A stretch of 12,471 nt of DNA from Gammaproteobacteria bacterium GWE2_37_16 (GTDB taxonomy: Bacteria > Pseudomonadota > Gammaproteobacteria > UBA9339). Below are positions 6,958 to 12,471 of the stretch, piece by piece (positions within the stretch are counted from its first letter, which is position 1; every line of letters starts with the position of its first letter). The translations under genes and the position numbers were made by a program. The stretch is taken from positions 1 to 12,471 of the forward strand of contig MGXG01000046.1 in assembly GCA_001801285.1 (NCBI GenBank), given 5' to 3'. Under the pieces are notes generated by a model. That model worked only from the letters and a program-made list of their open reading frames with translations, had not been told where the DNA came from and did no database searches.

Positions 6958-8259
6958 TTATTTACATAGAGGGGCGGGAGTACTTTTATCTGGTTTAGGT
7001 ACTGGGCAACAATTGCCAAACAGAAATTGAACAACCATTTTTGCATTACACAAAAATTCAGCTACTTTTTCATAAATCCATTTACAAATTGAAAATAATA
7101 TCTCAATCAATTTATTTCTTGGCTTTACTGACTGTTGCACAACGATTTTCGGTTTGGGTGCTGAAAAAAATAACACCGAATCTTGTTTCCTTGTAGTAAC
7201 GCTCTCCTCTGTTTCTGAAATCCCAATCATTCGGGTGCCATTTATTATTGCCTTACTCGCTTCATCTTCTTCTGGAGTCGTTATAGATAGCTTATGAGTT
7301 CCACATAAAATCCGCATATCTTCTTGAGTTGTTTCCGCTAATACCTGAAAAATACTTGCATCAGCTTTTACTGAATCAGAAGAATTTTCTAATTGATTTA
7401 ATAAAATAGCTTTTTCGCCATCTTCCCCAAAGTTTTGTTTAAATACATTATCGGCATTTTCCAATAAAGCCATTACCGCAGCGTATTCTTGCTTTAAAAA
7501 TTTAACCAATTCTGATTTAGAAGGATCGTTAACCTTGGAAAAATTTCCCAATACAAATTTCAACTCTTCAACAATCCCCAAAATTTGCTTGCGCCAGTTT
7601 TCAAAATGAAGCTTTTGAATGATTTTTTTGTCATCTGGAGAAAAACAAGCTATAGCATCATTTAAATGTATTACCTTTTTTTCTTTCTGTATGGTGTCTA
7701 ATGTTTCTTGTAAAGAGACTGGTAAAAAAAGACTAGGATCACAAGGAAAACTAAAATCCAATAATGAACTTGAATTCAACCAAGTTAAAAGCATACTGCT
7801 ATCTATTTTTTTTAAACGCTGCAAAATACTAGCAGTTTGAATCAGATTCAAGAGCATTTTATGGGCTGTTTTTTTTGTATCCAGCTTTGATTCAAATCTA
7901 TTGATCAAATGATAAGCTTTATCTACGTCTTGGAGTTTAAATTTAGAAGAATCAATAAAAGTAAGTATTAAGGCATTAAAATCGTCCATTTCCGGTATTG
8001 TTTTTGGTATTTTTGATAAATCACTCAAACGATCAAACATCATCCTTCCTTCTTTTTGTGCAATAGCACTTGATTTTTCTATGGCTAGACTATAAATATC
8101 CTGAAGCACGCCGTAACAACTGCTTTTTTCCGCGCAAGGCATAGCATCAGCTTGGTGCATCCCCCAGAAATCATGCCAATTGGTTCCAATCTGCTGCAAA
8201 CTGTTTCGCAGTAGTTCTGAATTAGTATTTAATCCTTGTTGTGTGAATTCTTGTAGCAT
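6958..8259 (-). CDS. 433-aa orphan protein, candidate Dot/Icm-type effector
   Basis: I do not recognise a family. The protein is mostly helical and charged over residues 1-310. It has an acidic, low-complexity stretch around 309-361 (PEEDEASK, ETEESV) and then a hydrophobic/amphipathic segment at about 383-416 (LIEILFSICKWIYEKVAEFL) that could bind a membrane. The tail is cysteine- and proline-rich, ending PAPLCK. There is no N-terminal signal peptide. A leucine at the third position from the C-terminus and an acidic block upstream are common in Dot/Icm substrates, although the block is further from the end than usual. The ATG at 8257-8259 has only a distant GGGAA 15 nt upstream. A PmrA-like box with a -10 element lies about 85 bp upstream, which is the best evidence for an effector role. 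The MITE sits at its stop codon. Confidence 0.75.
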   Translation of the reverse strand: MLQEFTQQGLNTNSELLRNSLQQIGTNWHDFWGMHQADAMPCAEKSSCYGVLQDIYSLAIEKSSAIAQKEGRMMFDRLSDLSKIPKTIPEMDDFNALILTFIDSSKFKLQDVDKAYHLINRFESKLDTKKTAHKMLLNLIQTASILQRLKKIDSSMLLTWLNSSSLLDFSFPCDPSLFLPVSLQETLDTIQKEKKVIHLNDAIACFSPDDKKIIQKLHFENWRKQILGIVEELKFVLGNFSKVNDPSKSELVKFLKQEYAAVMALLENADNVFKQNFGEDGEKAILLNQLENSSDSVKADASIFQVLAETTQEDMRILCGTHKLSITTPEEDEASKAIINGTRMIGISETEESVTTRKQDSVLFFSAPKPKIVVQQSVKPRNKLIEILFSICKWIYEKVAEFLCNAKMVVQFLFGNCCPVPKPDKSTPAPLCK

Positions 8260-8327
8260 AATATGTGAAATAAATTCCCTTAAAAATTAGGTGGTTATAT
8301 GAAAAACAACCATTACCCCTTTGATAC

Positions 8328-8363
8328 GTTATAATAACGCCATATAATTAAGGTAATATTAAA
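8328..8363 (-). promoter_or_regulatory. PmrA-like box plus -10 element for the 433-aa gene
   Basis: Read on the minus strand, 8363-8347 is TTTAATATTACCTTAAT. This fits the enterobacterial PmrA box YTTAAK-N5-YTTAAK at every fixed position and is close to the Legionella form cTTAATATT-N2-cTTAATATT. A -10 follows at 8336-8331 (TATTAT) or 8333-8328 (TATAAC), so the second half-site would overlap the -35 region as expected for an activator. The start codon is at 8259. The 17-bp core 8346-8362 recurs exactly at 11294-11310. Confidence 0.6.
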
Positions 8364-8387
8364 AATAAGAAATATTGTTAGTTTTAG

Positions 8388-8404
8388 CTTAAGGCAAGCT
8401 TAAA
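8388..8404 (+). promoter_or_regulatory. Second, divergent PmrA-like box
   Basis: CTTAAGGCAAGCTTAAA has two CTTAA half-sites exactly 11 bp apart and matches YTTAAK-N5-YTTAAK at 11 of 12 fixed positions. It lies 25 bp from the box of the 433-aa gene and points the other way. An AT-rich AATAAT stretch follows near 8424. No intact plus-strand gene lies downstream, only decayed frames. Confidence 0.35.
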
Positions 8405-8630
8405 TAACTTCCATGGGTGCAAAATAATAACTTCTCAATTATCTATATTTTGCTTTTTCTTGTTAGGTAAAAATGATATTTTGAAGAATTCAGTATATTT
8501 CGCAATACCGTAGTAAACACTTTGCGATAGATAGGAATCAAACCATAAGCAAAATTAGACCGGCTTCAAGAACTAAAGTGATCTTCAATATGGTTAACAA
8601 TAACCTGAAAGTTATAGATCATAAAATTAA

Positions 8631-8822
8631 GCCTTAAATCGCACAAACAGCTTTTTTAAAATACCAGCAGGAGAACCGACTAATCAAAATGCTGCTAAGG
8701 CTGGGTATAAAGAATATGAATGTACCGATGAGAAGAAAGAATTTGAGCGTGAATTCGAGCATAACCTGATTATAAAATTAATCACGGTTATTAGGTTAGC
8801 ATTACCCATTTTTGCTCTTTAA
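8631..8822 (+). pseudogene. Decayed coding remnant of unknown family
   Basis: A 63-codon open frame without a credible start reads SFFKIPAGEPTNQNAAKAGY, then KEYECTDEKKEFEREFEHN and a hydrophobic end, stopping at TAA 8820-8822. The charged heptad-like stretch looks like protein rather than random sequence, but I cannot name a family. It may be what is left of the gene once served by the box at 8388-8404. Confidence 0.25.
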
Positions 8823-9303
8823 ATAAAAAAATGTTTCGTTGACTCTAAGTTTGAGTATAACTGCTATACGGTTTGTGTTCCCAAATGCCCAGTGGCATAC
8901 TCATGCAAAACACTGCCGATAAAAGTTTAGGTTCTGCCAAAACCATTGGACTGTTTTTATCTTTTTATCAACAGGGAAAAATAATTGTCGTTATTAGATA
9001 TTTATAATTGATCTTGCAACCTTTTTTTAGTGGACACTACAAAGAGAAGTGGTCTTTTGTTGTTGCCACTGCATTTCAAATTTAGCCTGGGTTTGACAAT
9101 CATCCGTACCAAAAGTCACTCTAAGAAAAAATATGCATATTTTCCAAGGTATTATATTTTGCTTAAAATCGATTTATGGCTTATTTTTTGTTTTGAGCAC
9201 TACTTACAACTCGTTGCTTTTACGCGATTAAATTTCCTTACAGGATATCACTGTATAATTGATTGTAAAACCCCATTTTTTTTCAGATTTTTACTCGTTT
9301 AGC
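8823..9303. other. Gene-free AT-rich stretch
   Basis: This part of the gap between the 433-aa gene and the channel gene holds a 40-codon frame at 8885-9007 (MPSGILMQNTADKSLGSAKT...) with no Shine-Dalgarno sequence, and a 90-codon frame at 9030-9302 of implausible composition. I see no promoter for the channel gene here, which is read from the other side, and no clear terminator after its stop, only a run of A on the minus strand. The part at 8405-8630 likewise shows no gene that I can support. Confidence 0.5.
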
Positions 9304-10362
9304 CTACTGATTTTCAAGTGCCACCCTAGTTCTTGGTAAATAGTCAGGATGGTTTTCCTGCAAAAAAGTTATTAGTTGTTCTCTAACGTAACATCTAATA
9401 TCCCATAACTTAGATGGATCTCCTGCTGAGACTAAAACCCGCAGCTCAATATTTTGAGCGTTAGCATTAGTTACTGCAAGACTTTTTACCCGCCCATCCC
9501 AAAGATCAGTTCCGACTAAAATAGAATCTAAAGCGGAACGTATTTCTTTCAGTGAAGCAGTATAATCAACCTGAATAAAAACTGTACCAATTAGTTCAAA
9601 AGACGTGCGAGTCCAGTTCTGGAATATTTTTTCAACAAAATATGTTATAGGCACAATAAGCCTCTGCCCATCCCAAATGCGAACTACCACATACGTAAGC
9701 GTAATTTCCTCAACATTTCCCCAATTACCTTCAACAATTACCACATCGTCCATCCTTATGGGCTGTGTTAATGCAATTTGAATTCCCGCCAATAAATTGC
9801 CTAAACTTTTTTGAGCAGCAAAACCTATGAGAAGACCAGCCACCCCAGCTGAAGCCAAGATACTAATCCCAAGCTGCTGAACTTTTGGAAAAGTCATAAG
9901 TGCAGTTGCTCCACCAATAATACCAACTGCAAAAACAGCTATTTTAAATAAAATATTTAATTTGGTGCGTGTAGCTCTCGCATTGAGACTATTAGCATAG
10001 GGTTTTTCAGCGCGTTTACATATATACTCACGTACCGCGTAAAGTGTTTGAATAGAAAACCAAGTTAGAGAAATTATTACCAGCAAAGTCAATAAATGTG
10101 AATAATAATCAGCATATACTTTCGGCATCGAGAAAAAATATTCAGCAGAATATAATAAAATTAAAACCGTTATTACTAATAGAGATTTTTGCCAATCTTT
10201 CCGAAATAAACTGACCTTTGTTTTCTTCTTTCCAGCTAAAAAAATAATTCTTTTTAGTAACCAATACGCCACAAGGCTTGCAATTAATACACCTACAAAC
10301 ACTGCAAAAAAAATAAAGAACGTATGCCACTGATTCAAAACGTTAATTAGCTTGGGATTCAT
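9304..10362 (-). CDS. MscS-family mechanosensitive ion channel (YnaI/YbdG-like)
   Basis: This 352-residue inner-membrane channel opens under membrane tension to release solutes during hypo-osmotic shock. Five hydrophobic segments are visible, at about 15-36, 60-78, 88-109, 136-157 and 165-190. The last is the pore helix, with LASAGVAGLLIGFAAQ, followed by the MscS signature SLGNLLAGIQIALTQPIRMD. The cytoplasmic beta domain then has DVVIVEGNWGNVEEI and VRIWDGQRLIVP, and YFVEKIFQNWTR with the alpha/beta C-terminal domain follows. Five membrane helices set it apart from the three-helix E. coli MscS and match mid-sized homologues. An AGGAG sits 9 nt before the ATG at 10362. The start overlaps the stop of a short upstream frame (ATGA), so translation may once have been coupled. 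Confidence 0.93.
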   Translation of the reverse strand: MNPKLINVLNQWHTFFIFFAVFVGVLIASLVAYWLLKRIIFLAGKKKTKVSLFRKDWQKSLLVITVLILLYSAEYFFSMPKVYADYYSHLLTLLVIISLTWFSIQTLYAVREYICKRAEKPYANSLNARATRTKLNILFKIAVFAVGIIGGATALMTFPKVQQLGISILASAGVAGLLIGFAAQKSLGNLLAGIQIALTQPIRMDDVVIVEGNWGNVEEITLTYVVVRIWDGQRLIVPITYFVEKIFQNWTRTSFELIGTVFIQVDYTASLKEIRSALDSILVGTDLWDGRVKSLAVTNANAQNIELRVLVSAGDPSKLWDIRCYVREQLITFLQENHPDYLPRTRVALENQ

Positions 10363-10460
10363 ACTGTTTTTCTCCTACCTAAAAGCGCTAACCCAACACC
10401 AAAACCTACTGTAATCATGTCACGTACAACATCCTTGGTTCTGTTAAAGCTGAGTCCAAA
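10359..10460 (-). pseudogene. Tail of a lost gene translationally coupled to the channel gene
   Basis: A 33-codon open frame without a start runs from after a TAA (10463-10461) to TGA 10361-10359, which overlaps the channel ATG as ATGA. It reads LSFNRTKDVVRDMITVGFGV then GLALLGRRKTV: a charged segment and a glycine-rich hydrophobic helix. The overlap is typical of genuine operon junctions, so this is probably the C-terminus of a deleted or decayed upstream gene, perhaps the ankyrin gene itself. Family unknown. Confidence 0.35.
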
Positions 10461-10468
10461 TTACAAAT

Positions 10469-11111
10469 TTAGCTACCACCTTGATTAAGGTTATCATTGA
10501 ATTTTTTTAAAATACAGGATAATCAAATGCATTGCCCCCACTGCTTTATTTTTTGCTCTGTTGGGGCTCCTCGATAATTAGCCTTAGACAATATATGCAA
10601 CGCAGTATGCTTGCCGCTACAACCCCAAAAAAACCAAAACAATATGGACCGAACGTTTGTGCGTTAATATCTCGCGCACAGGATGGATAAGCTAATATTG
10701 CGTTTATGGCGTTGAATGGTTTGGCTCATTTCCCAAATACACTGCCCAATGTAAAGCACTCCAGCCATGATGATGTATGTCATTGTCTCGACAAGACAAA
10801 CCCGCACCGAAAACTAATAAAGCTTCTACGGTTACACTACCACCTTTTGAAATTTACTTAAAAAATACCCCACCATTAACTTCAACTGTACTGTCAGAAA
10901 GACTAGTGAAACTAATATCTGGCTGTCTCGGGTTTCCCCCAATGCCAGCGGATACTGAAGCAAAAGGACTAGAGCTTGCTGCTTGATATGAGGATATCAA
11001 CTTTAACTCGACGCTCTGCTTAATAGTATCAGATGCTACCTGTACAATTTTATTATACTTTTTACACTCAAAAAATAGCTTTTCAAATTTTCCTTTGGGC
11101 TGCTCTAACAT
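10469..11111 (-). pseudogene. Ankyrin-repeat protein pseudogene
   Basis: GGAGAGG lies 8 nt before an ATG at 11111, giving MLEQPKGKFEKLFFECKKYN as a plausible start (an ATG 27 bp upstream lacks such a site). The frame stops at TAA 10856-10854. Reading on in the same frame gives VTVEALLVFGAGLSCRDND, then GWSALHWAVYLGN, a clear ankyrin repeat, ending at TAA 10706-10704. A shift of frame gives NAINAILAYPSCARDINAQT, and another gives GKHTALHILSKANYRG, a second ankyrin repeat, then TGA 10525-10523 and a final TAA at 10471-10469. One nonsense codon and two frameshifts inside a coherent protein mark a recent pseudogene. Ankyrin proteins are common Dot/Icm effectors, and the upstream PmrA-like box agrees. 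An 85-residue truncated product could still be made. Confidence 0.75.
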
Positions 11112-11267
11112 AAAAATACCTCTCCAAAAACAAACCAATCAATTTAATATTTGAATTATTGATTCCCCAAAAAGAGAAAATGATTTTTGCTTTCATTATT
11201 TGTGCATTATACACAAACCAAATACATTATCCCTCCAATTGATCAATCAACAATTTCCATACCCTTA

Positions 11268-11311
11268 ATTATAGCAGACAGATTGCTGAATGAAATTAAG
11301 GTAATATTAAT
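11268..11311 (-). promoter_or_regulatory. PmrA-like box plus TATAAT for the ankyrin pseudogene
   Basis: On the minus strand, 11311-11295 reads ATTAATATTACCTTAAT, which differs from YTTAAK-N5-YTTAAK only at the first base, and a perfect TATAAT follows at 11273-11268. The 17-bp core is identical to that before the 433-aa gene. The spacing from box to -10 is longer here (about 18 nt, against 7-10 nt). The leader to the ATG at 11111 would be about 150 nt. Confidence 0.55.
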
Positions 11312-11428
11312 TAATAATTTAATAATAATTATGCGCCCAGTGACATGACTAAGGCTTATATCACACATTTCCAATTAACCTTAATACTATGCGAAAAATG
11401 AAAAATACGACTTAATAAAAAAACCAGT

Positions 11429-11536
11429 TTATGGCATGGAAAAGGGATTATGCAAAACCAAACCCCGTGACAATCTGGCGGCATTTAAAACAACTTCTGC
11501 TGCTTTATTAAATTCACCTACTGTTAGACTTTTACT
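11429..11536 (-). pseudogene. Displaced C-terminal tail of the 195-aa gene
   Basis: Directly after the 195-aa frame, overlapping its last two codons, another minus-strand frame reads SKSLTVGEFNKAAEVVLNAA then RLSRGLVLHNPFSMP and stops at TAA 11431-11429. It has no start of its own: a TAG lies just before it. Loss of one G near 11535 would fuse it to the 195-aa protein. The sequence looks like real protein with a regular helix, so a frameshift that shortened the neighbouring gene is the simplest reading. The rest of the gap 11139-11428 holds the box at 11292-11311 and otherwise nothing I can support. Confidence 0.45.
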
Positions 11537-12119
11537 CTAAACAGCAATCAATGGCTTTTTGGACTAACTTACCCCATACGGAGCGAACACGAGTTTTGAC
11601 AGGAACTTTTTCACCACTATCATCATCTATAAGAATCTCTTTATTAGCAACATTGACCTCAACCGCATGATCGATTTTCTTAGCCGCATCGAAACCCAAA
11701 AGATCGAGATTAAGCCCCCAAAACATGGCATACAGCTCATACGCTTTATGAAAGAAATCATGTGCCTCATCTTTATTGCCAAGATCAAGTTGCTTAGTAC
11801 CAACTTCCATAAGGCGCATGCTTGAAGCCAATAAGTGCTTTGAAATACACCAACGCTCACTGCCATCAGCAGAATCATGGACTAGCTTTTTTAACAAGTC
11901 TTTACGCATTTCGCGTACTTCAAGAATTAAATCAAAATATTTAGTATTTTCAGTTTTTGTACCACTAAAAAAACAATGCTCTTCAATAGAAATCAAATTC
12001 ATTACCGCAATACTTAAATCCTGATCTGAAGATAAATCCAGCGGATTTTTCTTTTTTGCCTGCGTTACTTTTTCGATTAACTCTTCAAGTTTTGGAAGTT
12101 CGAATTGGTCTTTTTTCAT
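11532..12119 (-). CDS. Conserved-looking helical protein of unknown function (195 aa)
   Basis: No function is assigned. The protein is soluble and all-helical. Residues 8-27 form a charged helix, and 32-47 (DQDLSIAVMNLISIEEH) and 90-110 (CISKHLLASSMRLMEVGTKQ) look like conserved cores. Residues about 112-133 (LGNKDEAHDFFHKAYELY) resemble one TPR-like helical hairpin. From memory, similar 'DLSIAVMNLISIEEH...CISKHLLAxSMRLMEVGTK' proteins occur in Patescibacteria (CPR) genomes, which would be unusual for this host; this needs a search. The gene starts 38 bp after the stop of the membrane-protein gene on the same strand, so the two are probably cotranscribed. The Shine-Dalgarno sequence is weak (GAGAG, about 11 nt from ATG). 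The C-terminus may be cut short by a frameshift. Confidence 0.75.
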   Translation of the reverse strand: MKKDQFELPKLEELIEKVTQAKKKNPLDLSSDQDLSIAVMNLISIEEHCFFSGTKTENTKYFDLILEVREMRKDLLKKLVHDSADGSERWCISKHLLASSMRLMEVGTKQLDLGNKDEAHDFFHKAYELYAMFWGLNLDLLGFDAAKKIDHAVEVNVANKEILIDDDSGEKVPVKTRVRSVWGKLVQKAIDCCLE

Positions 12120-12157
12120 AAATCACTAGCTCTCAATAAATAATGAAACAGATGGGA

Positions 12158-12471
12158 TTAGGTTAAAAAATAAAAAATCAAACTACAAAGCGCCAAAGCG
12201 CCTATAGGCATGGCTATTTTCTGCCCGCGGAAATGCGCCTTACCAAAATTTTGTTTTTTGAGGTAATTATAATAAATTACAGCAACCACGAAAACTACCG
12301 ATCCCGCCATAATGCCCAAAAGCAATTTGTCGATACCCCATAATTTATCTTCCGGCAACCCCATAATACCCCAAGCATACAGCGGTAAAATCACTATGGC
12401 GTAATAAAATAAAGTTGTCAGTATTTTACGTCCATAAAAACGAAAATTGATTCTATTAAACCAGTCAATTG
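12158..12471 (-). CDS. Small membrane protein of unknown function (partial, N-terminus outside window)
   Basis: The frame is open from the right edge to the stop at 12160-12158, at least 103 residues. A GTG at 12394 could serve as a start, but the sequence before it (DWFNRINFRFYGRKILTT then LFYYAIV) is clearly coding and includes half of a membrane helix, so the true start lies beyond the window. Three hydrophobic segments are visible: LFYYAIVILPLYAWGIMG, LLLGIMAGSVVFVVAVIYYN and AMPIGALALCSLIFYFL. Basic loops (YLKKQNFGKAHFRGQK) lie between the last two. No family is recognised. It lies just upstream of the 195-aa gene and probably shares its transcript, perhaps with that protein working at the membrane; this is inference. 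Confidence 0.65.
   Translation of the reverse strand, partial: IDWFNRINFRFYGRKILTTLFYYAIVILPLYAWGIMGLPEDKLWGIDKLLLGIMAGSVVFVVAVIYYNYLKKQNFGKAHFRGQKIAMPIGALALCSLIFYFLT

Noticed and set aside
6664..7046. Two minus-strand frames of 94 and 91 codons
   Set aside because: Both read through the MITE and its hairpins; one begins inside the 433-aa gene in another frame. No family signal or ribosome-binding site.
9027..9043. TTAGTGGACACTACAAA as a possible insertion-sequence end
   Set aside because: No matching inverted end or transposase sequence nearby and no target duplication found.
9030..9302. 90-codon plus-strand frame
   Set aside because: Start lacks a Shine-Dalgarno sequence, the composition is dominated by F, L, K and Y as expected from AT-rich noise, and no motif is recognised.
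10777..10986. 69-codon plus-strand frame
   Set aside because: It lies antisense to the ankyrin pseudogene, whose protein motifs explain the sequence better.
11374..11395. CCTTAATACT as a further PmrA-type site
   Set aside because: Only one half-site is present; the position 11 bp away does not match and no gene follows in that direction.
1..12471. CRISPR array, tRNA or rRNA genes
   Set aside because: No regularly spaced direct repeats and no recognisable tRNA or rRNA segments were seen on either strand by eye.

Overview
The window looks like chromosome of an AT-rich intracellular gammaproteobacterium of the Legionellales (Legionella/Coxiella-like). Supporting signs are a CBU_0592-type membrane protein tail, a proteobacterial AddB-like nuclease, a YnaI/YbdG-type MscS channel, decayed Fic, HEPN and ankyrin genes, several families of short palindromic repeats, and two sites that match the PmrA box, which controls Dot/Icm effector genes in Legionella and Coxiella. 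This placement rests on gene content and motifs, not on a marker gene.

Layout. At 1-480 the C-terminus of a small membrane protein (+) meets a truncated, frameshifted Fic-like gene (-). At 619-3273 is an 884-aa PD-(D/E)XK exonuclease (+) with a C-terminal cysteine cluster. At 3274-3646 lies a long imperfect palindrome with a second repeat nested in one arm, followed by the promoter of the glycogen phosphorylase gene (3647-6130, +). The stretch 6131-6957 is a graveyard: half of the same palindrome, a HEPN-domain fragment, an internally deleted IS630-type transposase, two hairpins, and a complete 257-bp MITE with 16-bp terminal inverted repeats and a perfect 9-bp target duplication. That MITE sits exactly at the stop codon of a 433-aa orphan gene (6958-8259, -).

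The 433-aa gene has a PmrA-like box and a -10 element upstream and is a candidate secreted effector. The stretch 8260-9303 has a second, divergent box-like site and only decayed reading frames. An mscS-family channel gene (9304-10362, -) follows. It overlaps by ATGA with the tail of a lost upstream frame. Upstream of that is an ankyrin-repeat pseudogene (10469-11111, -), whose promoter carries the same 17-bp core as the PmrA-like box of the 433-aa gene. At the right end are two closely spaced minus-strand genes: a 195-aa helical protein of unknown function with a displaced C-terminal tail, and a small membrane protein that runs off the window.

How the genes relate. The two large housekeeping genes (DNA repair nuclease and glycogen phosphorylase) are separate units. 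The accessory part reads as effector turnover. One putative effector is intact (433 aa). Another (ankyrin) is dead but keeps its promoter. A third regulatory site has no gene left behind it. Around them are small non-autonomous repeats. I found no CRISPR array, tRNA or rRNA, and no complete transposase.
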